Positions 10,941 to 20,949 of a stretch of DNA of 64,000 bases are shown here, one piece after another. The stretch is from Jacaranda mimosifolia (Eukaryota > Streptophyta > Magnoliopsida > Lamiales > Bignoniaceae). Within the stretch, counting starts at the first letter, position 1; each line of letters opens with the position of its first letter. The notes under the pieces were generated by a model. The model worked only from the letters and a program-made list of their open reading frames with translations, searched no databases and was not told the origin of the DNA. The stretch spans positions 20,627,578 through 20,691,577 of the forward strand of contig CM032131.1 of assembly GCA_018894105.1 (NCBI GenBank), written 5' to 3'. A program made the translations under genes and the position numbers.

Positions 10941-11202
10941 CCAATTTCTTATATTTAATCTAGCGTGGCTTCCCTCCAAATTCCACTTGGTCACATTGGA
11001 TTCCCTCCAATTTTTATTTGTACACAGTGGCAGATTTAATGAGCATGTGCATCTCACGTGCAAAATCTATTAAAAAGTTAACAGTTGGGACTGTTTTTGC
11101 AATTGTACAGTTGATTGTAGGACTTATTTTGGCTATTTTAAAAATCATGGTACCTATTTTGTTTGGGGGCCTAAAGTTTGGGGCCAAAACTGCATTTTTG
11201 CC
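10941..11202 (-). repeat. Right terminal inverted repeat of the MULE
   Basis: Reverse-complement partner of 4884-5144. It ends GCATTTTTGCC at 11202. It lies upstream of the minus-strand transposase and would supply its promoter. Confidence 0.85.
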
Positions 11203-11379
11203 TGAAGGTAGGATTGCTTAATTTTTATTGGGATTTTAGTGAACAATTAATGAGTTCATGTTCTCTAGCTTTTACTAACTGTAGCCAAGCCTCTAAATTT
11301 TAACAAGTTATGCTATTGAAGATATTGAGTGCTTAATATGTTAATGCCCTCACAGGACAACTAAATGACATATTCTTGT

Positions 11380-11512
11380 CCTCTAGCATATGTCCAAGAT
11401 AGTTGAATAACTAGCAAGTTCTAATCAAATATGTGCAATTCATGCACATCAATGTTGCTTTTCGGTTCTGAATATCTTACTACTAGATTTTCGCCTTACT
11501 GAGTGCTCACCA
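11380..11512 (+). repeat. Direct repeat, copy 1 of 2
   Basis: CCTCTAGCATATGTCCAAG and the next ~110 bp recur at 12341-12476 with scattered substitutions (same orientation, about 960 bp apart). It contains TATCTTACTACTAGATTTT in both copies. No coding was recognised. Confidence 0.8.
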
Positions 11513-11519
11513 TAATATA

Positions 11520-12340
11520 TTTAGATATAAAACCACTAATGCAATCCAATCTACATTTTAATTTAGTAGATTACTCATTGGAACTGTGCATGCTCTAAAC
11601 TCAACAATTAAAGATATCTCAGAAGGTTTTGCTCACTGGAGAAAGAGACAATTGCAGAGACAAGAACTAACCCAGTCATTGAGTGAAGAGATGGAATAAA
11701 AAGTCAATTAGCAAAAGGAAGTTTGCACCTTAATTTTTCCCCCCATTTGAAAAACGTTGACTCTGTTAATTTATTGTCTAAAGTTATTCACTATATAATT
11801 TTTCTTGATTCTATTAAAAAGAAATAAAATTCCTTTCACTCCGAGTGAATTTATTCTAAATTTAGCCTTCCCATCTCTTGGAAAGATCCCCAGTTGTTAC
11901 AATTATTATGATAGCAATCTTTAAATTTTTTGGTATTAGATCTTTTTCTGGATTCATATGTAATTCATTGATTCCTAACATTTGTAAAACATTTTCTCAT
12001 TTTCTCTTACGAACTGGGGCTTTTGATAGTATAATTTACTTGTATTAATGAAATTCTCAATTTCCTATGGTGGTCGGGGTGTAGAGAAAGACCATCCCAC
12101 TGGCTTGCTTAAGGAAGAGATTGCTAAAAAGGATTTATATGTTGCATGCCCACACAATCTAACGATATATATATATATGTCTTTCTTCAGTTTTTACTCT
12201 AATCAAAACTGACATGAAATGCTACAATCTTTGTAGTTAATTTGTCATACTCGTGACCAAAAATAATCTAGTTTAGATTAGTCCCAGCCAAGGAATGATT
12301 TAATCATGGAGGCTGGTGATTTTTCTGCACATAGAGGGGT
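11520..12340. other. Intergenic or intron-like DNA between direct repeats
   Basis: No domain was named. A short exon-like frame near 12070-12160 reads YGGRGVEKDHPTGLLKEE between T-rich flanks and may be a further captured exon. Its parent was not identified. Confidence 0.35.
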
Positions 12341-12476
12341 CCTCTGGCATATGTCCAAGATAGTTGAATGACTAGCAAGTTCTAATCAAATATGTTAAAT
12401 TCAGGCACATCAATGTTGTTTTCTGGTTCTTAGTATCTTACTACTAGATTTTGGCCTTACTGAGTGTTTACTTCAT
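12341..12476 (+). repeat. Direct repeat, copy 2 of 2
   Basis: Partner of 11380-11512. It ends about 175 bp before the SNF7 fragment. Confidence 0.8.
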
Positions 12477-12650
12477 ACTTGGTAACATTATAGACTAAAT
12501 TTCATCTATTTTCCCTATTGATCTGCAATTTTTAGATGGTTGTTTTGACTTGATCATGATAAAGGATATTACCAAGTTATCTTTGCCAAACTTGATGAGT
12601 GTATTGAATAATGAAGGACACGTCAGATCCCACATTTATCTTACCTACGA

Positions 12651-12955
12651 GAAGCATTATCAACATCAATTGGCGCAGCAACTGATTTTGATGAGGCGTG
12701 TCGTAGTTTTTGATAGCTTCTTATTCTCATCTCTTCTTATGAAGATTACATCTTACTCATTACATCCTGTAGGATGAATTAGAGACAAAGCTTGAGGAAC
12801 TTGAAGGAGCCGAGCTTGAGGAACAACTTCTGCAACCTGCAACAGGAGCTCCTACTGCTTCTGTTTGAGTGTCTCCTAAAAGGAAACTAGCAAGGAAGGT
12901 TGAAGATAAGGATGGTGAACTTGTTGAATTGCACATAGAGATGGCACTTAAGGAG
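12651..12955 (+). pseudogene. SNF7/VPS32 (CHMP4) ESCRT-III fragment with intron
   Basis: Exon 1 (12651-12695) encodes EALSTSIGAATDFDE. An intron of about 76 bp follows, ending in CCTGTAG. Exon 2 (12773-12955) encodes DELETKLEELEGAELEEQ, LLQPATGAPT and, near the end, ELHIEMALKE. In plant SNF7 (the ESCRT-III filament subunit that acts on multivesicular-body membranes) this is the C-terminal regulatory region including the ELEELEGAELEEQLLQP motif. Damage: a TGA at 12866 in frame, an exon-1 donor reading GCGTGT, and no recognisable N-terminal helices upstream. The retained intron shows it is a copy of genomic DNA, not a retrocopy. Confidence 0.8.
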
Positions 12956-12979
12956 GTAACTTCTTTTCTTCGTTTTCCT

Positions 12980-13955
12980 GACTGATATAATCGGGTGCTC
13001 AACTTACTTGTTCTTTTGGCTACTTGCAGAAATAGTCGTAACTAAGAGAGCATCTAAATTTATGTGCTAAGATTCGTTGTGAGGAACAGTAAGATTATAG
13101 AGAAAGTTGCAGTAATGTTAATTTAGAGAATATTTATTGCATAGATTTAAGAGGTAGCAGGTTGAACTATAATGAGTGAAAATATTTGTTTCTTATGCTC
13201 ATGCTTGTAAATCAAAACAAAACGATTGCCTTTTTGAGAGCAAATTTGGAGTACAGAATATCCATTGTTACTTTACTAATATAGTATGATGAGAAACTTG
13301 TCTGTGTTTATTATGGATGCATATGTTTACTAATCAAAATTGGTTTGCAAAGCCTTCTCCCTTATTACTTGGAGACCTAGGAGTTGGATAACAAGATTGG
13401 ATATGTTTATCATAGGGATTTCCAAAGTAATTCTACAAATTCAGCAGAGAAGCCAAACTTGGCATGTGAAAATGATCTATTGGTCGCTTAAAAAATGAAA
13501 AAAAGAGGCAACAAAGCAAAGCAACGCTTCTACATATGTAAATGCAAGACACTTGTGCACCATTTGGTGCAAAACTTATATTAGTCTTGGGTTTCCATCT
13601 TCCTATCTAAGTCATCTCCAAACACTTGTAATGACTTTGATACTTGAAAATTAATCTCAAATCTCCTAACATCAATTTCAACTTTTTATTTTCAAAGAAT
13701 AGTTCTTCACTACACAAAAGGACCTGATCTCTTTTTGAGTTAGAGTGGCTTTGAGTTGGAACTTTGTTGTAATTTTGTTAATGTAATGAGCATCCCTTCT
13801 TGATGTTAATGAGACTACAAATATGAGTACTCTTGATTCTGGCAAATAATTTGGAATCACATCTCAATAAAATGACTTGCAATCTTGTAGAGAGCTTTTT
13901 GTAATGGCAGTGTAGTGAGTCAACAAAGGGGGAAAAAGAAAAGTAATACTGTAGA
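12980..13955. other. Intergenic DNA, no gene recognised
   Basis: May include the 3' flank of the captured SNF7 piece (a TTGCAG acceptor-like site, then AAATAG at about 13025-13037). The frames in 13370-13860 have no recognisable domain. Confidence 0.4.
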
Positions 13956-14177
13956 CTTTCTTATGAACTTCTCTTTGTATTACTGTATATTTTTTATACA
14001 TAATGATAATATAGCCTACACAACATTCAAGCTATAGTCTAATCTTTGAAGGTATTAAATCTTATCACCAAGTATATTAGAAAAACTTTCAAGATATTCC
14101 TACTTTACACATCCACTAGGATAATTCGATGGATTAGATATAAAGAGAAGTCACTGTGCAAAAAGAGCAAAAAAAAC

Positions 14178-14275
14178 TTGAGAACTCTTGCAGAGTCGAC
14201 GGTTTTCTCACCCCCACCAGATGTAGCTACTTTTTCTAGACCATAGCATCGTAAGAACTCATCTAAGAGAGGAGA
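14178..14275 (+). repeat. Diverged direct repeat, copy 1 (pairs with 15222-15318)
   Basis: The two copies share GA(G/A)AACTC then CAGAGT, GATGTA(G/A)CTA and TCTAGACCA in the same order and spacing. They may be remnants of two old LTRs of a minus-strand element, because 14930-15190 on the minus strand has a TATA-like ATATAAATAGGGG. No PBS, PPT or target duplication was found. Confidence 0.4.
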
Positions 14276-14279
14276 AGGT

Positions 14280-15220
14280 AGATTACGATAAAGAAGGATC
14301 TCTATTCACATTGTGGGTAGAACAACACCTAGACGAAGCACTTCTACAATTAGAGCCTCTAGAGTGGCTTTGACACCCCTCCCGATGGAGCAATCAAGCT
14401 TGAAGCAAAAATCATTTAATATTTTATTATCTTTAACTCATTTTTTATGAGATAGCCACATCCTTTAAATTAATGTTACTATGTATATCTATTTAACTCC
14501 CTGATCTTCTCCCTCGCTTTCCACATGTACCCTACAAGTAATAGTGATGGATTTGATAGAGATGGTCAACATCAAGTTCTGATGGTCCTAATCAAATTTG
14601 AGGTCCATCGCAAGATTAATGGAGAAGTAAGCTACATGTACATTAGCCTAAATTAAATAATATTAATGTTTTGACTTCTTTGAAATTTACTATTTAAACA
14701 TGACCCTAATGATTATGTTTAAGGGATTAACTACAAAGAAAACCCTATTATAACAGACTTGTCCCTTAAAAATTCTCATGCGACACTTAGCCCTTTATTC
14801 AACCCTTGCAACACTAGCTAAGTCAGTTGACCGTCGAAGTGTCTTGTGTGTAAAGTGAGTTGGCTAGACTTCTAGAAAGATACATAGATAGAGAAAGAAA
14901 CTCTAAAAATTTATATTTCTTTTACTGAAATTTGGATAGGTTATAAATGAACTCCTACCCCTATTTATATTATTCACTTTTTGAATTAACAGTGGAGATT
15001 CACTTGATCTAACGATCTCGATTACATATCTACAATATTCTTTGAAGATACGTTTACAAGATCACTCTATATTCCTACTCTAGAAGGCTCTTTACAATTC
15101 TATAAGTATGTACATCATCCTTGAAATATCTTGCATGTTCCTTAATATCTAGCATTTTAGTACTTTGTGATGTTTCCAGTTGAGGCATGACACAATGCGC
15201 AAGAAGGAAAAGAAAAAAGA
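14280..15220. other. Repeat-like DNA between the diverged repeats, no gene
   Basis: No coding domain was seen. On the minus strand, ATATAAATAGGGG near 14965 is a TATA-like site. Confidence 0.35.
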
Positions 15221-15221
15221 A

Positions 15222-15318
15222 TGAAAACTCATACAGAGTTGACATCTGCCTCCCCTAACCTGATGTAACTAAGTCTTCTAGACCACAACGTGGGGAGAAC
15301 TTATTGCATAAAAGAATA
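15222..15318 (+). repeat. Diverged direct repeat, copy 2
   Basis: Partner of 14178-14275. Confidence 0.4.
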
Positions 15319-15319
15319 T

Positions 15320-16318
15320 CTAGTATATATATCCTCAAAATCATATTATGAAATCTTAACCAGCACAATTAAACTTTGTTTACATTACTTAATAAGCCTG
15401 GATGAGACCTTTAATCCATCGTGATCCTTTGTTTACTTTGTAAGTTGTCAATTCTATAGAAATTGGGTGGCTCGGCATTGTTTTGTGATGAGAACAGATG
15501 ATTAATCAACAAAATATGAATTAAATTGGGATAAGAATTATCATGTCATATGCTTTTGTACTATAGAGCAAACAAATTTACATTCTTATCCTCACAAATA
15601 GAAACACATCTTGTCCCCACTCCAAGTCGGATGACAATATCCTCTTTCTCATTTGTAACTTGAAAGAGAAACCCTGGAGCTAAATTTTCATCAATGTACA
15701 AGCAAAATTATTTTGATAAAATTCCAATTCGATAGAGCAAATCAATCATCCAACCTTCCAAATTAGTGCGCCATGAGTTCACAATAGAGAAATGGGATGT
15801 GGTGCTATGTACAAACTAAACTTATTATAGACACCAATGGCAAGAAAAGGCAGCTCAGAAAATTAATGCCCATTATGATTTTTCAACTTTGGGTCCGATT
15901 CGTGCACTTAATTATTTTGGAAAGTTTCTTTTCCGCTTAAGCTTTTCAAAAAGTTAAACCATGGAGGGAAAATTGCAATAGACCCCATGTGATTGTAGAA
16001 ATAAGTCAAAAATCTTCCTGTAAAAAAAAATTATATACAAATAATTTTCTTACATTTTTGAAAATCATGCAACGAGTACCCTGAAAGTGTTAATGCAGCT
16101 CATGTGCAGGTGCGTGCGACTGAACATGTATTTTTATGCATTAAAAGATAATTTTAATCTTATTTATCAGCCATTGAATTTTTTTAAGGAATCAACAGTC
16201 CAAATTACATTATATTATATTTCTTTAAAAAATATTAAAAATATATATAATACATTATCATATATAATACAATACCTACATATAATGTATATAATTTAAT
16301 ATATATAATTATGTACAA
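15320..16318. other. Intergenic DNA, no gene recognised
   Basis: No conserved domain in any frame. The 3' third is AT-rich, with ATATATAATACA-type runs at about 16240-16310. Confidence 0.5.
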
Positions 16319-16319
16319 G

Positions 16320-16725
16320 TCCCGCTCCCCTAATCCCCCAATCGCACCCTATCAGCCAGTAGCCTGACAGCTGATGGCCATGGCTGTTGGCAGCAGTTTT
16401 CCATAGTTGCCAGCTACCATGACCTCCACCATGGCAGCCAATCGCTGGCAGCTTAGCAGTCGTTTGGCTACCATGGCTGGCTGTCGGCAGCCAAAAAAAA
16501 GTAGGGGAAAAAATATTGATAGCCCTTAGCCGCCATCAACATTGTCGCCAAAAGCTGAGCATCGTACCTAAGAAAAGCGGTGTTGACAACCTTTTCTTCC
16601 ACCACCATAAAAAAATTCAAAAAAATTATAAATAACGACAGCCATCAACAGATCTGGCCAACCACTACGCACGATTGCCATGACAGCCCATTGGAGTTTG
16701 GGAAATATGGGGTTGGGGGGCGAGT
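16320..16725. other. GC-richer island with many GCCATGG/TGGCAGC motifs
   Basis: This block stands out from its AT-rich surroundings. It repeats GGCAGC, CCATGG and CTGGC in both orientations (for example about 16365-16500). It is bounded by C-rich (CTCCCCTAATCCCCC) and G-rich (GGGGTTGGGGGGCGAG) tracts that are loosely inverted. No reading frame or transposon family was recognised. Confidence 0.35.
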
Positions 16726-16761
16726 AGAAAGGGATACTATATATTAGTAATATATATAAGT

Positions 16762-16812
16762 GTGTATGGTGCTGCTATAGTAGCACCTCCTCAACCGGCA
16801 AACCCCACTGTT
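16762..16812 (+). repeat. Leader motif shared with 4207-4256
   Basis: GCTGCTATAGTAGCACC, then CAACCGGC and AACCCCA, match the motif at 4207-4256. It lies about 2 kb upstream of the NECAP fragment. Confidence 0.45.
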
Positions 16813-16899
16813 ATTTTCCCTCTCTTCTCCAATGCTTCATTCATTTGTGATCACAACTGGTTTTCATTTCTCTATTGCCTTGTTGTCTTCCACATTTTT

Positions 16900-18770
16900 G
16901 GACACATGTGCCACGGAAGCACTATTGGGTTATGCTTTTCTTCCCCTTTCGCTTTTGATTTCCATAGTTTCATTTCGGCCAAAAATAATTTTCAACTAAT
17001 GGGTTATACTTTTCTTCGTCTTCTTGATTTTGGTTTCCATGGTTTGATTTCAGTTAAAAAAATCTTCTGATTGAAATCCGCGGCTAAAAGGTTTCCTTAC
17101 TGTATGGTTTTCTTCTTTATTCTTTTGTTGAAAAAAACTTCCAATTAGAATTTGTGGCTGAATGTTTTATATGTTTTTGGTGTCGACTTTGGTTAGGTGA
17201 GATTCGCGTAGTGATATAATATAATATGGAGGATTGGTATTTTGAGGAATACTGAATTTTTTCTCGAGATGTTGCTCAACTATTTGCTAATGGAGCATTG
17301 ATGTATATTTCTTTAAATTTCTTTCCTATTTTGTTTTGTATCATTTACATAGCTAAAGTGGTTAGAAATTGATTGTTTTTTTAGTTTGGAGTAAATTAAA
17401 GTGGTAGATTGATTGGGAAAGATATAGATTAGCTTCTAATTCTGGGTATTATGGGATGATGATTTAAACTCCAAAGGATATTCACACTTCATGTTATTGT
17501 TAATATGGCAATAGGTTAATTGTATCTGGACTAAAGCCTTAACAAATTAGTCTTTCCATGGTTTAGAGTGAATTAAGTTAGTTGATTGATATGCAAATAT
17601 GTTGATTGGGTTTTACTTTTAAGCTTTATGGAATCTTTGGTTCCAAGGTTAAAGATTTCTTCAGTGTGTTGTTAAATTGCTTATCCTACTGTCCTTCTTC
17701 TTTTTCTTTAAATTTTCTTCACCTTCTCAAGCCAGAAAACACTCTTGCGCTAAAGTGCACTGCTTCAATCTAAAGGGTCTTCTACAAGGTATGGCAAATT
17801 TGTTCCTCAATCAATTTTTGAACTTCTGCTACTTGAGTCAGAACTTGAGGATTTTACCTTAAACAAGTTCTTCTGATTTGACAGTTTTAAATTCAAGAGG
17901 TGGTGCATAAGATGTTATTCTAATCAATGTTGTATATAACCTTAGCCTTCACTCTCTTTTCACGTCCCGTAATTTTCATAAGGAATTATTACAATTGATT
18001 CATTTCAGAGGATGTAATTACTTAATATTTTTCATATTAAAGAGAAGTGAAAGTAGGGTGAAAGGTTAGCCAATGATGTATAGCGATTTCCTCTTTTTTT
18101 TTACCCTAAAAGTTTAAAAGTTTCCAACTTTCTTCCAGTTCTACTTTAGGAGTTCCAACTATGTGGTTTTCTTTAAAAGGATATATTGAGAGGCATCATT
18201 ACTAGACATCATTACTAGAATAGAATCATTTAGTTCCAATTGTATTTAATTAAGGTAATGAATTGTAAGTATTAATTGTGTCAAGCTAGGTTGTAATTTA
18301 TTTCATATCAATCTTACATAATTTTCTGGAAATTTTTTGTTCATATTAGTCTGCCAAACCAATTAATTAGTCACAGGATAAAGTCATTTACATTCTTGAA
18401 ATCTATTAGGACATAGAAAATTAAATGTATTAATTTGCTTCTTGGTCAAATCACCAAATCTTGAAGTGTATGTTGTCTTGCTCTTGGGCACTATAACATA
18501 GAAAGCTCTACTACTAACTCTGTGGTGTTAATAAATTTATTATATAGAAGGAGATTGAGTATAAAATACTGCCTGCATCCTTAAAATCATCATCCAATTT
18601 TAGATAGATATAATAGAATGTATTGGTCAATGAATTTACTTCTACTGCATCATGTAATTACTCTTGATAGGACAACTGTTGATTACAAAATAACAATATA
18701 TAGGCCGCCGGACTCGTTTTATGGGTTCAAGAACTAAGAATTTTGAAAAAAAAATTCTTTCTTTCTTGTT
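16900..18770. other. Intron-like or intergenic DNA upstream of captured exons
   Basis: T-rich, unannotated sequence. A stretch at about 17779-17820 (AAGGTATGGCAAATTTG, then TTCCTCAATCAATT) is similar to about 20957-20990 downstream of the captured cluster, suggesting the two flanks share sequence. No gene was named. Confidence 0.35.
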
Positions 18771-18772
18771 AG

Positions 18773-19166
18773 GCTGATGAACAAAATGTCAACAAATGGG
18801 CATAGGAAGGCACTCTGAAAGTTATTAGTAAAGGAAAAGAATGCATTATTCGATTAGAGGATAAGGCAACTTGTGGGTTTTCTTGACTTCCTAAAGTTGA
18901 TATTAGTGTTGCTTATTCTTTTTCATGTTCATCATTGATCACTATTATCTACATAAAATAGGTGAACTGTATGCTTGGGCATTTTTAAGAGATAAGGAGC
19001 CATATCTAGTGAAACTTGTGATTGATAGTGGCAGGTAACGGGAACAAATTGATTTTACTTGCTTGAGAGTGAAATTTAATGTGCTTAAAATGTCAAAAGT
19101 TCCATTACTGAGACTTGTATTTGTGCCTTTGCAGATATTTCGTTCTTCAGATTGAACAGAATATTG
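18773..19166 (+). pseudogene. NECAP (adaptin-ear-binding coat protein) fragment, three exons
   Basis: Exon A (18773-18871) reads ADEQNVNKWA, stop, EGTLKVISKGKECIIRL. Exon B (18962-19034) reads ELYAWAFLRDKEPYLV then VIDSG. Exon C (19135-19166) reads YFVLQIEQNI. Introns end in AAATAG and TTTGCAG; the exon B donor is CAG/GTAACG. The order and spacing match the plant NECAP-like PHear domain, a clathrin-coat accessory fold, where the Trp before EGTLKV is conserved; here it is a TAG stop. The N-terminus and the C-terminal half of the domain are absent. The intact introns point to capture of genomic DNA. Confidence 0.75.
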
Positions 19167-19242
19167 GTACTTTAAGATGTTTCCTTCTCCTTCTAAAATT
19201 ATTTGCCTATCTTACAAGTTCTGTTATTCTTCACTTGATCAG

Positions 19243-19620
19243 TTTGTTGAAAAATTACAAAGCAGTCATGGGGAACAAGATGGTAGTAGTTGGTGATGAA
19301 TCTGCAAATGGGTTGTTGGAAGATGTCTAAGTATCATGATGATAACCCCCTACCCCTCCAGTGTGTGACAAAATTTGTGATGTTAAGGTTCTTTTTCCCT
19401 TTCTTTCTCTTTTTAGTGTTGTAGCATTTTACTTCAAGTAGAGTTACTTATTCCTCATGTCCATCATGATAAATATATGCTGCGAAAATGGATTAGTTCA
19501 GATTTGCATGTTTCAGTTATTTCTGCAGTATTAGTACTTTCTATAATGGTAAAGTAGAAAAATATCTAATTTCTTTATTATTTCTTCAGCTATTGAGTTT
19601 GGATAATTTTCCTGGAAAAT
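19243..19620 (+). pseudogene. ACBP4-like kelch fragment, copy 1
   Basis: The first exon (19243-19330) encodes AVMGNKMVVVGDES then ANGLLEDV, stop. A second short exon near 19590 encodes LLSLDNF. Plant acyl-CoA-binding domain proteins of the ACBP4/5 type have a kelch repeat reading GNKM.VVGGES.NGLLDDVQ followed by VLNFDRFSW across an intron. The pattern is the same, with the Gln codon now TAA. It directly follows the NECAP exons in the same orientation. The parent assignment is from memory of the family; a different kelch protein is possible. Confidence 0.55.
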
Positions 19621-19686
19621 AGGTAGCTTTACTTTTGGTTCAGCTTCACCGGTCACAAATGATTTGCGCCAAATCTCACTTCTACA
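19301..19686 (+). repeat. About 385-bp direct duplication, copy 1
   Basis: From TCTGCAAATGGGTTG to CCAAATCTCACTTCTAC, this segment recurs at 20572-20945 with small indels. The two copies flank the HHO fragment. Confidence 0.85.
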
Positions 19687-19716
19687 AAAATAACTTAAGT
19701 TGTAGCTATAATAACA

Positions 19717-20400
19717 ATGAAGAAAGAATTGACTCAGTGTAAGAAATCAAATGGGGAACCAATTTGGAAGAATTCATACTATTGAAGAAAAGATGTACTG
19801 ATCAAAATGATGATGCTACTAAAGGAAAAGACACTAGCAGCGGAGATAAAATGAATTAGATTAAGCAACAATAAATCAACCTCAGAACTAGATAACTAAA
19901 AGGTATAACAGAAATGACAAATGTTTGTTATTTTGCAAGTATGTTTCGCCAATGGTAAACTTGGTTGTGTGTGTATTTATGGTTTTCTTATGTTTTTTGT
20001 TTGGTGAATAGAGAACGGAAGAAGAAATAAGTCGACCAGTTATGGATAATTTATTTGAGAATGGTAAACAAGGGACAGTAGAAAGGGCATTTGTTCCTTT
20101 TAATGGGTGTGCTAATTTTCCAATGATGATGGTAGCAAAGGAGGGCGGATGAATTGCCAGTTCCAGGATTTTCACTTTGTACACCTCAAATCAAAAGTTC
20201 AAGAGAGGAGATTAATCCTATTGGTTTTAGCCCAAAATCCAGCTGTAGCACATGAGGAACTTCTTCTGCAACTAATATTCAATCAAATTTTAAGATTGGA
20301 AGGCAGCAAATTGCTAGGAAGCAAAGGAGATGCTAGTTACTAAATCTGCATCGCCGTTTTGTCAATGCCCTACAGCAACTTGGAGGTGCTCGAGAAATGA
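19717..20400 (+). pseudogene. NIGT1/HHO (GARP-type MYB) transcription-factor fragment
   Basis: Exon 1 (19717 to about 19865) reads MKKELTQCKKSNGEP, then after a +1 shift EEFILLKKRCTDQND. Exon 2 (about 20012-20400) reads TEEEISRPVMDNLFENG, ERAFVPFNGCANFP; after a further shift DELPVPGFSLCTPQIKSS, FSPKSSCS, ARKQRRC and LHRRFVNALQQLGGA. This is the order in the HHO/NIGT1 family, nitrate- and phosphate-responsive repressors: an EEFIPLKK motif, an acidic middle, SPKSSCS, then the start of the GARP DNA-binding domain. Stops replace residues after SCST and after QRRC (Trp expected), and the domain is cut after LGG. The fragment cannot bind DNA as encoded. Confidence 0.8.
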
Positions 20401-20571
20401 AAATCAAGAATTCATTATTTCTTTGAAATCTATAGAAACTTCTGTTGGAAATTGGATAAGTTGTTCTTGGTTTTAGATCAGGAGTAGTTGGGATAAAACT
20501 TGGTTCAATTTATGGTGATAGATGAGCAAAGTGTTTGTAAATTTTGCTTCCATTTGTTTAATCTGCAAATG

Positions 20572-20945
20572 GGTTGCTGGAAGATGTCCAGGTATCATCA
20601 TGATAACCCCTTCCCTATCCAGTGTGTGACAAAATTTGTGATGTTAGGTTCTTTTTCCCTTTCTTTCTCTTTTTAGTGTTGTAGCATTGTACTTTAACTA
20701 GAGTTACCTATTCCTCATGTCCATCATGATGAATATGCTAAGAAAATGGATAGTTCAAATTTACATGCTTTAGTTATTTCATTGACCGTATAATTTCTAC
20801 AGCATAACTTTCTATAATGGTGAAGTAGAAAAATCTCTATTTTTTTCTTTATTATTTCTTCAAGTATTGAGTTTGGACAGATTTTCCTACTTTTGGTTCA
20901 GCTTATTCGGTCACAAATGATTTGCACCGAATCTCACTACTACAA
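20572..20945 (+). pseudogene. ACBP4-like kelch fragment, copy 2 (duplicated segment)
   Basis: Second copy of 19301-19686. It keeps an intact exon end (GLLEDVQ, donor GTATC at 20592) and a better next exon near 20864 (VLSLDRFSY). These support the kelch assignment and show that the ancestral segment had an intron of about 270 bp here. It starts only at SANGLLED; the GNKMVVVG part present in copy 1 is missing. Confidence 0.55.
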
Positions 20946-20949
20946 GCGA

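Larger units (their letters stand above)
4884..11202 (-). mobile_element. Mutator-like element (MULE) with long TIRs, 6.3 kb
   Basis: Inverted repeats of about 260 bp lie at 4884-5144 and 10941-11202, each with its outer end reading GGCAAAAATGCAG. The flanking 9-mers TGAAGACGG (4875-4883) and TGAAGGTAG (11203-11211) agree at 6 of 9 positions, consistent with an aged 9-bp target duplication. Inside are a minus-strand MuDR-type transposase pseudogene and a plus-strand GRF zinc-finger ORF, converging towards the centre as mudrA and mudrB do in maize MuDR. Multiple stops and a frameshift show it no longer encodes its own transposase. Confidence 0.85.

Noticed and set aside
15380..15800. Possible captured exons on the minus strand
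   Set aside because: Short open pieces lacked any motif that I could tie to a protein family.
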